Assembly (NCBI RefSeq): GCF_902498845.1
Contig: NZ_CABVLM010000018.1
Coordinates: forward strand, 24,635 to 88,634
Reading direction: 5' to 3'
Origin: Pseudoalteromonas rhizosphaerae
Lineage (GTDB): Bacteria > Pseudomonadota > Gammaproteobacteria > Enterobacterales > Alteromonadaceae
DNA length: 64,000 nucleotides
Position 1 is the stretch's first letter; every line of letters begins with the position of its first letter. Shown here piece after piece: positions 18,294 through 28,303 of this stretch. Below the pieces are notes generated by a model, which saw only the letters and a list, made by a program, of their open reading frames with translations, searched no databases and was not told the DNA's origin. A program made the position numbers and the translations under genes.

Positions 18294-21200
18294 ATGCTTA
18301 ATACGTTAAACACGCCTCCGAACACAGACATTGCTGAACTATTAACTCTTGCCTGTAAAGGCTATGAAATAGCAGAATCAGGTCTCGCTCATAACGTTAC
18401 ACATTACTTATTACATGGGGAAAATCCCCGTTGTTTAATTACTTTAGCACAGCTTCCCGATACAAAAAGTAAACAGGCACCTGGTTGCTATGACTGGGAA
18501 GCAGCAGAAGCGATGTGGCAAGTACTCATGTCTACTCAAAGCCAGCAACTGGACTTTTTGCATCGCTTAGGTTTAGTCGTTGCTTGTTTTAACGAGCCCT
18601 ATTTTGATGCGTTTAGCCATGTACTTTCGAGCTTTGATAACTGGTTTGCCTATCTTCTAAACTTCCTGAACAGGCAATTTAAAACGCATACAGCGTCATC
18701 TGTAGAGCAATTACCCAATCGACACACACTACTGAAATTATTAAAAGTATATCAATTACCTAGCTGGTACATTGATGCTTTTATATTAGAGCGTAATAAC
18801 AAGTATGTTCCAGCAGAGTATGCCCAATACTTACTCACACATACCAACTGGCTGAGTGTCAGCAACGAGCCTAATTTCGATCAACAGCTACAACAACTTC
18901 ATAGCGAAGGTCGTTACATTTTCTGTTGTCAACTGACGCAGTACTGTGAACTACCCAACACCTTACTACCGCTAGTAATGACATTAGCGGATGATTCCAC
19001 CAGCAAAGTACGTCAGGCGGCGGCGCTTGCCTTCACACGCCTTGATACAGCAATGTGGGTCAACTACCTTAAAAAACACTATCAAAGTGCTAACACCACC
19101 ACCCAAGCCCATTGGATTACGCTTATTAGCCGTTATGATGCAGCGCAACCACTTTTAACTCAATGGCTAAGTGAAACAAAAAGTAACGTGTTGCAGCAAC
19201 AGATCACACAAACACAGCATGAATATCAGCTGATACAAAAAAGTCAGTATTTTGATTGGCAACTACCAAGCCTCTCCCCCATTTCTATCAGCCATGATTT
19301 TCCAGAGCGTTGGCTTGATGTTTGCCAGCAAGTGTTAATCACAGAAATAGCCAAAGCGGAACAAGAAATTGCAACGGCGCAGCAAGCGCTTTTGGATTAT
19401 CCGCAAAATTGTCACCAAAGGCAGCAACGTTTGGCATCTGATCGTGCCGACTTACAAGGGCTACGCTCACTTACGCCAGAACAACTTGCCCAAGCGCTCG
19501 CCCAGCTACAGCAACGCCAAATACAAACACAGCCCGGCTACGATATTATTTATAGGCTAGTTGATAATAAATACGCAGCCCAAATTATTGGCGAAGCTAA
19601 ACTGATGAACCAAAGTGATGCTCAACTAGTGCACTTTTTCCTATTAGCTACTGGTTTATTTTATGGGCTTTCAACGGTACTCGAAGAGCCTCACCCTAGT
19701 AAATTGATCCAACGTGATATCAAAGATATACGCCAGTTACAGCCAGTACTGCACCCTTTTGGTATTAGCCCTAGCGATTTAACTAATTACATCCTTGATA
19801 TTAGACATGAACCTAGTGGCAGCCTCCCGATAGCTTTAGAGTCATTTGAAATATGGCCGCTATTTGCGCACTATCCACAAACCATGGTACTAGCACTTGA
19901 TGGCCAACTGAGCAGCGCAACATTTAGTTCAAGTACCGACTCATGGATCATTGAGCCACGTCTAAATGATCGTATCGATAGCACGCGCACTACTGAACAA
20001 GCATTGGCCCTATTAGCTGATTTTCCTACGATACCGCCCTATTGGCTCGAACGCATATATCAACTCGCCTTTGATAATCGCAAACAAGTGCGCAAGTTAG
20101 CGCAATACGCCGTGCAGCAGCATGAATTACTCATTGAAAAAATAACGACAGGTTTAGCATCAAGTAATAAAGAAACCCGCAACCTCACTGCACAGTGGTT
20201 AACTCACCTGCAACACCCTGATGCGAAGCCCGCACTGCAAGACGCGATCACCACAGAAAAAGATACCACTACTCGTAACCAATTATTAGATGCGCTACAA
20301 CAATGCGGCGGTGATATTAGCTATTTTATCACCCCCGCTATTTTAGCTGAAGAAGCAGCTACAGGGCTCAAAAAAGCAGCCCCTAAACATATGGCGTGGC
20401 TACAAAAAGCTATGTTACCCAATTGCCACTTTCGTCATGGCGACCCTGTGGAGCCAAGCATTATATATTGGTGGTGTGTGTTAGCCGTAAAGCTTAAACA
20501 ACCCCAAGGGAGCAACCTATTAAGGTTATATTTATCACTACTCGATGATGACAGTCAGGCTCGCCTAGGCCACTTTTTATTATCTGCTTTTATAAGTCAA
20601 GATACGCTTGCCCCTTCTGATCAACAGGCGCATGACTATGCGCAAGCAAATAAGCAACGCGAGTACAACAGGTACCAAGATTTAGCGCAATATGATTGGG
20701 GCCAAGAATACGCTACACGCACATTACTCGATGCTTACAATGCATGTTACAACTTATATAAATCTCAATTGCATGGCTCGGCTATTAAAGAAAAAGGCTT
20801 ACTGGCATTAATTAATGGTGGTAATCCCCAAGCGTTGTTAGCACTGATCCAGCCGTATATGAAAAAACACTATCTGCGCCGTACACAAATAGAAGCGATG
20901 ATCAGCGCCATCGCTCACATCAACAATACAGTGATTATCCAATTTATGCTGTCGATAGCCCGCCAACATCGTACCCAATCAATACAAGCGTTGGCGCGCG
21001 AGCTAGTTGGCCAAATTGCAAAGCGTAACAGCTGGACGACTGATGAATTGGCAGATCGCACCATCCAAACCACTGGCTTAGAGCATATACAAGATCCAAC
21101 ACCGTTTAGCTTTGGCAATCGCACTTTACAACTGCAACTGAGCGACTCACTTAAGCTGCAACTACTAAACGAAGAAGGCAAGGTGATTAAATCGCTGCCA

Positions 21201-22022
21201 CAACCACGCAAAGAGGATAGCGAAGAGCAGATCAACCAAACTAAAAAATGGTTTAGTGGTTGTAAAAAAGAGCTAAAGCAAGTGATTGAACAACAACATG
21301 CCCGCCTATATGCTGCCATGATCACCGAGCGTCACTGGCCTGTTGATGAGTGGCATGAATATTTACACCAACATCCGGTGATGTTTCGCTTACTACAACG
21401 CACCTTATGGCAAGTACAACTTGATAATGATTGGCATACCTTTCGCCCGACTGAAGATGGTAGTTTAGTCGATGTAAATGATGACGAGGTTACGCTAATA
21501 TCGGGTGCAAATACTCGTTTGCTCAGTGCTAATCAGCTTGATAAAGCCGCCCTTAAAGCATGGCAGCTACACTTAAAAGATTACAAAATAAAGCCACTTT
21601 TTGAGCAGCTCAAATCCGCTGATATTAGTGTTACACCTAAGCAAATTTCATTGGAGCATCATTTGGGCCTTATGAGTGATGCTTTTACTCTGCGCGGTTT
21701 ACTAACCAAACTCGGTTACCAACGCGGTGAAACAGAAGATGGGGCGTTTTTTAATTACTACGAAAAATCATTTGAGCAGGTAGGACTTCGCATTCAATTT
21801 GAGTTTAGTGGTAACTATTTACCAGAGGAAAATGAACCCGTTGCCATTTATGGCTGCAAAATATTTCAGCAAATTCAAGGTTCTCGCACGCGTAATCGCT
21901 ATAAAACGATACCACTTGCGCAAGCGCCAGCAAATCTACTCAACGCTATCGCACTGGATTATCAACATGTTGCAAAAAAATGCCATGCAGATCCTAATTG
22001 GCTATCAAAATTACCGTGGTAA
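18294..22022 (+). CDS. DUF4132 protein, second tandem copy (MolR/YehI family)
   Basis: A 1242-residue paralogue of the preceding gene, with AAGGACG before the ATG. The two proteins align along their whole length. Similarity is strongest in the last two thirds (shared blocks YWWCVLAVKLKQP, LLNEEGKV, KKWFSGCKKELKQVI, HPVMFRLLQRTLWQVQL, FRPTEDGSLVD, PANLLNAIALDY, KKCHADP) and weaker before about residue 450, where this copy has a Gln-rich coiled coil (around residues 350-410). This points to duplication followed by divergence of the N-terminal part, perhaps giving different partners. Same operon, 84 bp before the MoxR gene. Confidence 0.88.
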   Translation: MLNTLNTPPNTDIAELLTLACKGYEIAESGLAHNVTHYLLHGENPRCLITLAQLPDTKSKQAPGCYDWEAAEAMWQVLMSTQSQQLDFLHRLGLVVACFNEPYFDAFSHVLSSFDNWFAYLLNFLNRQFKTHTASSVEQLPNRHTLLKLLKVYQLPSWYIDAFILERNNKYVPAEYAQYLLTHTNWLSVSNEPNFDQQLQQLHSEGRYIFCCQLTQYCELPNTLLPLVMTLADDSTSKVRQAAALAFTRLDTAMWVNYLKKHYQSANTTTQAHWITLISRYDAAQPLLTQWLSETKSNVLQQQITQTQHEYQLIQKSQYFDWQLPSLSPISISHDFPERWLDVCQQVLITEIAKAEQEIATAQQALLDYPQNCHQRQQRLASDRADLQGLRSLTPEQLAQALAQLQQRQIQTQPGYDIIYRLVDNKYAAQIIGEAKLMNQSDAQLVHFFLLATGLFYGLSTVLEEPHPSKLIQRDIKDIRQLQPVLHPFGISPSDLTNYILDIRHEPSGSLPIALESFEIWPLFAHYPQTMVLALDGQLSSATFSSSTDSWIIEPRLNDRIDSTRTTEQALALLADFPTIPPYWLERIYQLAFDNRKQVRKLAQYAVQQHELLIEKITTGLASSNKETRNLTAQWLTHLQHPDAKPALQDAITTEKDTTTRNQLLDALQQCGGDISYFITPAILAEEAATGLKKAAPKHMAWLQKAMLPNCHFRHGDPVEPSIIYWWCVLAVKLKQPQGSNLLRLYLSLLDDDSQARLGHFLLSAFISQDTLAPSDQQAHDYAQANKQREYNRYQDLAQYDWGQEYATRTLLDAYNACYNLYKSQLHGSAIKEKGLLALINGGNPQALLALIQPYMKKHYLRRTQIEAMISAIAHINNTVIIQFMLSIARQHRTQSIQALARELVGQIAKRNSWTTDELADRTIQTTGLEHIQDPTPFSFGNRTLQLQLSDSLKLQLLNEEGKVIKSLPQPRKEDSEEQINQTKKWFSGCKKELKQVIEQQHARLYAAMITERHWPVDEWHEYLHQHPVMFRLLQRTLWQVQLDNDWHTFRPTEDGSLVDVNDDEVTLISGANTRLLSANQLDKAALKAWQLHLKDYKIKPLFEQLKSADISVTPKQISLEHHLGLMSDAFTLRGLLTKLGYQRGETEDGAFFNYYEKSFEQVGLRIQFEFSGNYLPEENEPVAIYGCKIFQQIQGSRTRNRYKTIPLAQAPANLLNAIALDYQHVAKKCHADPNWLSKLPW

Positions 22023-22106
22023 CAAAGTTATTTATACTTCGTTGTTTGCCCTGACTCCGGCAAAGAACGCTATATACAGTCAGAACTGTAGTAAAGGACG
22101 TACCTA

Positions 22107-23162
22107 ATGAATAAACAGATTATTCGTGCTCGCGCCGAACAACGCTATCAAGTTGAATTAGCACAGCTCATTGCCACTGATAGTGGTGCTCGCCCGAGCG
22201 GCTGGCAGCTTTCAGCAAGTGCCGTAAAACGCTTTATTTGTGGCGATAAACAGCACAATATCAGCCGTAAATATTATGGTGATGATGCGCTTGTTGAACG
22301 TGCGATTGTCAGCCTAATGGGCAACAATGGCTTGATGATGGTCGGTGAACCCGGCACTGCAAAATCAATGCTCTCAGAACTACTTGCCGCAGCAATAAGC
22401 GGTACCAGTGAGTTACTCATTCAAGGCACTGCTGGCACCACAGAAGAGCAGGTAAAATATAGTTGGAATTTTGCCATGCTGCTAGCCAATGGCCCAAGCT
22501 TTGATGCGCTACTAAAAAGTCCTATTTATACTGCTATGGAGCAAGGTAAATTAGTTCGTATTGAAGAGATCACTCGCTGCCCGCAGGAAATCCAAGATGT
22601 GCTTATTTCCTTAATGTCGGAAAAAACACTCACCATCCCAGAGCTGGGGATCGCCATTCAAGCCAAACCAGGATTTAATGTAATTGCCACCGCCAACTTA
22701 CTCGACCGCGGCGTAAATGAGATGTCGAGCGCCCTTAAACGTCGCTTTAATTTTGAAACAGTGCCAGTACTTAATGATGTAAAACTAGAGAAAGAGCTTA
22801 TTTTATCTCAGGTCAATGCCCGCTTTATTAACGAAGCACAGCAACCACAAATTAATGAAGAGTTAGTACAGTTATTAGTACAGGTATTTCATGACTTGCG
22901 TAACAACTTTGGTGCACAATCTTTAGATGCTACTTTATCAACTGCCGAAGCGGTCAATATTGTGCATTCTTGTGCCTTACATAGTCTCTATTGGCATCAA
23001 CCCATGAGTGCTGAGCAGTTAGTACAACAGATGCACGGCACCTTGGTTAAAGATAAACCCGATGACATTAAAAAATTGGCTCACTATCTTGATGCTGTTG
23101 TACGTGAACGCAAAGAGTGGCGTGCTTTTTTTGATGCAGGTAAAGCGTTGTGGATGAAATAA
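22107..23162 (+). CDS. MoxR-type AAA+ ATPase (YehL family)
   Basis: 351 residues. Walker A GEPGTAKS is at residues 80-87 and Walker B LVRIEE at 149-154; sensor/arginine-finger blocks are ATANLLDRGVNEMSSALKRR. This is the MoxR/RavA-like architecture, an ATP-driven chaperone that works with VWA-domain partners. It has a ribosome site AAAGGACG. Downstream genes overlap it (13 bp), so it is coexpressed with the DUF5682 and VWA proteins. Gene order matches E. coli yehL. The substrate is unknown; the DUF4132 proteins encoded just upstream are the obvious candidates (inference). Confidence 0.92.
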   Translation: MNKQIIRARAEQRYQVELAQLIATDSGARPSGWQLSASAVKRFICGDKQHNISRKYYGDDALVERAIVSLMGNNGLMMVGEPGTAKSMLSELLAAAISGTSELLIQGTAGTTEEQVKYSWNFAMLLANGPSFDALLKSPIYTAMEQGKLVRIEEITRCPQEIQDVLISLMSEKTLTIPELGIAIQAKPGFNVIATANLLDRGVNEMSSALKRRFNFETVPVLNDVKLEKELILSQVNARFINEAQQPQINEELVQLLVQVFHDLRNNFGAQSLDATLSTAEAVNIVHSCALHSLYWHQPMSAEQLVQQMHGTLVKDKPDDIKKLAHYLDAVVRERKEWRAFFDAGKALWMK

Positions 23163-25381
23163 CACCAGATAACAACGGCTTTAGCCAAGCATTAGCAAAG
23201 CTCAGCCAACGTTATTTACATGATGAAAAAGTACGTTGGTTACCTGTGCGTCATCACAGCCCTGCTTGTGCGCATTTTGCTTTAGCTCAATTAAACGCTT
23301 GGCAACCAGATGTTGTATTGATTGAAGCACCGCACAGTTTTGGGCAACACCTTGGCCTATTGCAAAACAAGCATGTGGTGCCACCGATTGCAGTTTATCA
23401 ACAGCAAAGCTATTTTCCTTTCGCTGAAAATAGCCCTGAGTGGCAAGCACTGCGCTGGGCTGGTGACAACCACGTGCCAGTACAATTTATTGACTTAGAC
23501 AGCACTGACGAGCAGCAAGAAGAACCACTTGATCGCTACAGCGATGCCCGTATTTTAAGCTCAAGCTATAGTCGTCAGCTACAACAAACCATGGGTTGCC
23601 GTGATGCCGATGAGCTTTGGCTGCGCTTATTTGAGCTACAAAATTTTGAAAGTGCGAATGATTTTTTTGAGCAAGTATTACTATTTTGTGCTGCTAGCCG
23701 CCTTTATTATGATCAAAAAAGTTTGCAGCAACTAGGCGATCTAGACCGCGAGAAACAAATGCGTGCCTGCATTCGCGCAGCTAGTCATGATTATCAACGC
23801 ATCGCGGTAATGACCGGCGGTTTCCATACCAGTGCACTGTTTGATTACGAGCAAGAATCAACTTCTATTCGTAAAAGTACTGAGGATAGTTTTGTGATCC
23901 GTTACAGCGATTCTTTACTTGATGCTCATCAAGGCTACCAGGCGGGAATGCCCTACCCTGCGTTTTGCCGTTGGCTGTTTGAACAACGTTCATTATCAGC
24001 CTGTGATTGGCTACTGTATTTATTAGCACAAATGCCTAAGTTAACGCTGATAGCTAAACAAAATGTTTTTGAGCATCTAAGTCAGCTCTGTCAGTTGCGG
24101 GGAATTGTGCGCGCTGGTTGCTATGATCTACTCGATTCTTTAGGAAGTTGCCAATTTAAACAACAAAGTAGCTCGCGCGACTATCGACCTTGGCAGCAGC
24201 TGTTGCGTGGCGAAAACATGGGACAACTACCAGCAAATCAACGTAATTTGCCATTAGTCGATGATGTATTAGCCCATTGCAAACATGTACAGCTGACAAT
24301 TGGTACAATTAATCGTAGCCATTTTTCTTTATATGAATTAACCGAGCGGCAACGCCAGCGCCGCCAACTATTGAGCCAATTACTATTTTTAGACATCGGC
24401 TTTTGCCAATACGAACAAAGCATGCATGCCTTTTATAATATTCATACAGCCGCAAAGCATGAGAGCTGGCGCTACCATTGGACCCCTTCAGTAGAAGTGG
24501 CATTAATTGAATTAAGTACTTTAGGCGGCACTCTCAAAACAGTTGTACAGCATCGCTTGGCGCAACAAAGTGAAAGCGATTTGCCACAAATGCTTGATAA
24601 ATTAATACTGTCACTTCAATTAGGCATGCAATATCAATTTAACTCGGTTGCAATAACCCGTGAAATAAACGATTGCAGTACCATAAAAATACTATCAGAT
24701 AGCTTCATTAAGTTATATCGCACCAGTAAGCACCCGCTTTTTAATGACTACCACCAGCAACTCGACGCATTAATTACACCGTTGTGGCGTCAATTAAGCT
24801 TTCACTTGCCCTCGTTAAATCAACTACCTGAAGATGAAGCGCTACAAGTACTGTTGTCATTACAAGCTATTGCACGCCAACAAATGGAAGTACTTAAACA
24901 ACCTTGGCGTGAGCGTTTACACTGGCTAATAGAACACAATGAACACACCCCTACCCTTTGGTTTGCGCTTAAAGCGTTGGCTGTAGACTTAGATGAGTTA
25001 GACCCTGCCTCTTTATTAAATGAACTACAACGCTATAGCGGCGACCGTTTCACTATTTTGCGCACACTGCTGACGGTTGTGCCCCATTGGCTCAATTATC
25101 AAAACGGGTTATTGCCACTGCTCAATCACAGTATTGAGCAACTCGATGATGAGCAGTTTGTTGAGCAGTTACCACAATTACGTGGGCTATTTTGCGATAA
25201 AGATGCACGAGAAATTGATGGTATTAGCCAGCAACTCGGTACACTTAATCAATGGCAACAGCAATTAAATTGGCTCAATGAAGATATCAGCGAGCATGAT
25301 GTAAACCAAGCAATGTTATTAGATAAACAATTACAACAGCAACTGCTTGAACAAGGATTAAGTGCATGGACTACTCGCTAA
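23150..25381 (+). CDS. DUF5682 protein (YehM family)
   Basis: 743 residues from a GTG start inside the MoxR gene (13-bp overlap); no better start was seen. Near the N terminus is WLPVRHHSPACAHFAL (R34-C40) followed by PDVVLIEAP (P53-P61), then SSYSRQL, and near residue 222 the block MTGGFHTSAL. This conserved arrangement of an HH motif, PDxxLIE and a later GxH resembles TraB/ChaN/erythromycin-esterase-type hydrolases (inference). The long C-terminal part is helical and Gln/Leu-rich. It overlaps the VWA gene by 16 bp. It is soluble, with no signal peptide. Confidence 0.85.
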   Translation: MDEITPDNNGFSQALAKLSQRYLHDEKVRWLPVRHHSPACAHFALAQLNAWQPDVVLIEAPHSFGQHLGLLQNKHVVPPIAVYQQQSYFPFAENSPEWQALRWAGDNHVPVQFIDLDSTDEQQEEPLDRYSDARILSSSYSRQLQQTMGCRDADELWLRLFELQNFESANDFFEQVLLFCAASRLYYDQKSLQQLGDLDREKQMRACIRAASHDYQRIAVMTGGFHTSALFDYEQESTSIRKSTEDSFVIRYSDSLLDAHQGYQAGMPYPAFCRWLFEQRSLSACDWLLYLLAQMPKLTLIAKQNVFEHLSQLCQLRGIVRAGCYDLLDSLGSCQFKQQSSSRDYRPWQQLLRGENMGQLPANQRNLPLVDDVLAHCKHVQLTIGTINRSHFSLYELTERQRQRRQLLSQLLFLDIGFCQYEQSMHAFYNIHTAAKHESWRYHWTPSVEVALIELSTLGGTLKTVVQHRLAQQSESDLPQMLDKLILSLQLGMQYQFNSVAITREINDCSTIKILSDSFIKLYRTSKHPLFNDYHQQLDALITPLWRQLSFHLPSLNQLPEDEALQVLLSLQAIARQQMEVLKQPWRERLHWLIEHNEHTPTLWFALKALAVDLDELDPASLLNELQRYSGDRFTILRTLLTVVPHWLNYQNGLLPLLNHSIEQLDDEQFVEQLPQLRGLFCDKDAREIDGISQQLGTLNQWQQQLNWLNEDISEHDVNQAMLLDKQLQQQLLEQGLSAWTTR

Positions 25382-26475
25382 AACAGCGCTGGCGTTTAGT
25401 ATTAGGGCGCTATGCTGAATCACTTGATACCAGTTTATCAAGTGAGCAAAATCAACAAGACCAAGTCCTTGAGCAACTCTACCAACAGGGTTTAAAAGAG
25501 CGAGGTTTTCAAATATCGGGGGGCTTAGAAGCAAGCCAGCCATCGGTAGTACAATGGCTCGATAACGCTGAAAAGCTGTTTCCTAAAAGTGTTAATGACA
25601 CCTTGCAACATCAAGCATTAGAGCGCTTTAATCTTAAGCAGCTGTTAGAAGAACCACGAGTACTACAAAATATTTCACCCTCTATGGGGTTGTTAAAGCA
25701 ATTAATGAGTATTTCAGCGCATACCAACCCTAAATTACAGCAGCAAGTGCAACAAATCATTACAACTGTAGTAGAGGATTTGCTAAAGCAATTACGACCA
25801 CTGTTTAATAACAAGCTCAATGGTAAGCTAAATCGCCAAGCGCACAGTCCACAAAAACGACTTGCTAACTTAGATTGGCAAACAAGTATTCGCAAGAACC
25901 TTAAACACTTTGATGGCAAACGCGTGCTATTTGAGCGCATTTACTTTCATGCTCGCCAGCAACCACAATTGCCTTGGCACGTTGTTTTATGTATCGACCA
26001 ATCAGGCTCTATGTCCAGTTCTATGGTGTATTCAGCGGTGATCGCTGGTATTTTAAAACAACTACCGTGTATTAAACTCTCGCTGGTGGTATTCGATACA
26101 CAAGTCGTAGATCTGACCGATCAAGCTGACGATCCCGTAAAAGTATTGCTCTCGACTCAACTTGGTGGTGGCACTTTAATTGCTAAAGCATGGCAATACT
26201 GTGAGCAGCTAATCGAGACTCCTTCGCGTACCATTATTGCTACCGTGTCTGATTTTTGTGAAGGTGGCCCTGAGCAAGCAATGTTTCAACAAGCTCAGCA
26301 TCTTATTGATAGTGGGGTGACAATGTTAGGCATGACCGCATTGAGCCCTGAATCAATACCTTTTTATGATACTAACGCGACAGCCAAACTTAGCCGTATG
26401 AAAATGCAGATTGCTTCATTAACGCCTGACCACTTTGCAAATTGGCTAGCATCCACGATGGGATTACAAAAATGA
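25366..26475 (+). CDS. VWA-domain protein (YehP family)
   Basis: 369 residues. The N-terminal 200 are helical; the von Willebrand A domain begins near residue 203 (LPWHVVLCIDQSGSMSS) with a complete MIDAS site: DxSxS at 211-215, Thr in LGGGTLIAKA and Asp in VSDFCEGGP. VWA proteins of this type (CoxE-like) pair with MoxR ATPases, which remodel a client the VWA protein holds through its metal site. Translation is coupled to the DUF5682 gene (16-bp overlap). Cytoplasmic. Confidence 0.92.
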   Translation: MDYSLKQRWRLVLGRYAESLDTSLSSEQNQQDQVLEQLYQQGLKERGFQISGGLEASQPSVVQWLDNAEKLFPKSVNDTLQHQALERFNLKQLLEEPRVLQNISPSMGLLKQLMSISAHTNPKLQQQVQQIITTVVEDLLKQLRPLFNNKLNGKLNRQAHSPQKRLANLDWQTSIRKNLKHFDGKRVLFERIYFHARQQPQLPWHVVLCIDQSGSMSSSMVYSAVIAGILKQLPCIKLSLVVFDTQVVDLTDQADDPVKVLLSTQLGGGTLIAKAWQYCEQLIETPSRTIIATVSDFCEGGPEQAMFQQAQHLIDSGVTMLGMTALSPESIPFYDTNATAKLSRMKMQIASLTPDHFANWLASTMGLQK

Positions 26476-26497
26476 GCAGCATGAGCATAAAACAATA

Positions 26498-28303
26498 ATG
26501 GATATCAGTATTTTTGAAACCCTCGCCAGTGCGGGGTTAGTCCGCCGAGCACAAAAAGCGCTCGATAAATCCAGCCCACATATAAGTGGCGCTTCGCCAA
26601 TTCAGTTTACATTCGAAGGCCAGCAAGGTGTACTGGATTTACATAATCCTAATAATAGCCAATGTGATTGCGCCGCAAATGGTATTTGTAAGCATATCAT
26701 TGCAGCCAGCATATTTGCTTGGCAACAAGCGCCAGTATCTGCAGCAACGATTGAAGAAAATGAAGTGCCGCAAATCGATACTAATACGTTATTAGCCAGT
26801 GCTGGCAAAGTAAAAATACGCCAGCTTTATCGTCAAGTTCAGCGTCGTTGGCAAGCTGACATCGTGCAACAAAGCGCGCAGGTTTGCATTACTATCAAGG
26901 AGCACACGCTCCATTTTACTAACGTAACCACAATTAATGATATTATCTGCAATGAAGATAGCCAAGCATACGCACTACTGGGCGTTTACTTGTGGCTTGA
27001 GCAACAAGGTGAAATGCTGCAATGGCCCGACTGGTTGCAACTAGAACAAGAGCACCAAAAAACACTATTAAACCAAACACAAACGCAGCTTAAGCAGGCA
27101 TGCTACGCTGAGCTCATTATGCTTGCAGGAGTACCCTTAGCGCAACTGCGCAGTGAATCACTGCTCACTATTGAATTACTGCAGATCCCGATGGAAAAGG
27201 CAGGCTTTAACATTGCACCACTAAAACGTTTATGCGGCACACTCGCACGCTATCTTAGTGGTGAACATCTGCGAGACAAACGCACTGTTTTGCTTGAACT
27301 AGCACACGTTTTGGTGATGCTTGAACGCCAAGAGCAAACACAAACGCAAGATGCTGAACATATTTGTCCTCCACAGCAGTTGTTATGTTTAGGCGGTTAT
27401 CCGTGGCGTCGTAGCAGTGGCGCACATGGATTGACGTTGGTTTTACAAGACGAATACGGCCGCTTTATTACGCTTGCCGAAAGTCGCACAACAACCGAGC
27501 AAACACTTAACTATAGCCAAATCTGGCAAGCAAACCAATTACTTGAAGGTGCGCCTTCTGGCAGCAATTGGTTTGGGCAAACACAACGTATTTCAAACGC
27601 TCAGCTCAATGGCTGGCAGCGGCTTCGCCAACTTAAAAAGACCTATGTTGAACCAAGCGAACAACCACTAAATCCACAATTCATCGATGATATAACACTG
27701 ATTGATTGGCAAAACGACTATGTATGTTTTGCGCCAAGTTATAGTCATCAACACACATTTGATGAAGCCACGCAATGTATGCGGCTTAGCTATCAAGATA
27801 AACAGCACAATACGATCTTTTTTAGCTTGCCTTATAGCGAGCTGGCACACCATGCGATCAATAATATGATGCTATTTAAGCAGCAATTGCCACAGCTCAT
27901 TGTGGCTCGTATTGAGCGCGATAGCACGCAGTGGCAGTTACGTCCGATTACTGTAAAACTGGATCGTTGGATTAATCTCTATTTTGATGATTTAACCGAC
28001 AACAAAACAACTAATATATTTAGCAACTGGCTTGCAAAACAATCTCCACAGCCGCAACTGTCATCGCCAAGACGAGATAAAGTGCAGCAATTTTTGCTAA
28101 AAGTGCTCGATGAATTAGCACAAAGCCATATTATGCCTCAGCAATCACTCAGTGAAATGGCGCAAAAATTAGGACTGCGCACGTTGAGCCATTTTTTAAG
28201 TAACTCTGGGCCAGAACATCGTTTAAAAGCAGCTTACTGCGCCGAGCAGCTACTACAGTTAAGCAGTCTTAAACCTGTAAAGTTCAATGAGCTGAAAAAC
28301 TAA
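26498..28303 (+). CDS. SWIM zinc-finger protein (YehQ family)
   Basis: 601 residues. The SWIM finger is near the N terminus: CDCAANGICKH, with Cys56, Cys58, Cys64 and His66 in CxCx5CxH form. The remainder is a large helical domain without other motifs I recognise. SWIM fingers bind DNA or proteins. It is the last gene of the operon, 22 bp after the VWA gene, with no strong ribosome site, so translation is probably coupled. E. coli has the equivalent gene, yehQ, at the same place. The function of the whole system is unestablished. Confidence 0.87.
   Translation: MDISIFETLASAGLVRRAQKALDKSSPHISGASPIQFTFEGQQGVLDLHNPNNSQCDCAANGICKHIIAASIFAWQQAPVSAATIEENEVPQIDTNTLLASAGKVKIRQLYRQVQRRWQADIVQQSAQVCITIKEHTLHFTNVTTINDIICNEDSQAYALLGVYLWLEQQGEMLQWPDWLQLEQEHQKTLLNQTQTQLKQACYAELIMLAGVPLAQLRSESLLTIELLQIPMEKAGFNIAPLKRLCGTLARYLSGEHLRDKRTVLLELAHVLVMLERQEQTQTQDAEHICPPQQLLCLGGYPWRRSSGAHGLTLVLQDEYGRFITLAESRTTTEQTLNYSQIWQANQLLEGAPSGSNWFGQTQRISNAQLNGWQRLRQLKKTYVEPSEQPLNPQFIDDITLIDWQNDYVCFAPSYSHQHTFDEATQCMRLSYQDKQHNTIFFSLPYSELAHHAINNMMLFKQQLPQLIVARIERDSTQWQLRPITVKLDRWINLYFDDLTDNKTTNIFSNWLAKQSPQPQLSSPRRDKVQQFLLKVLDELAQSHIMPQQSLSEMAQKLGLRTLSHFLSNSGPEHRLKAAYCAEQLLQLSSLKPVKFNELKN

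Noticed and set aside
20915..21325. 136-residue antisense frame within the second DUF4132 gene
   Set aside because: Cys/Ser/Leu-rich translation typical of an antisense shadow; the sense frame is strongly supported.
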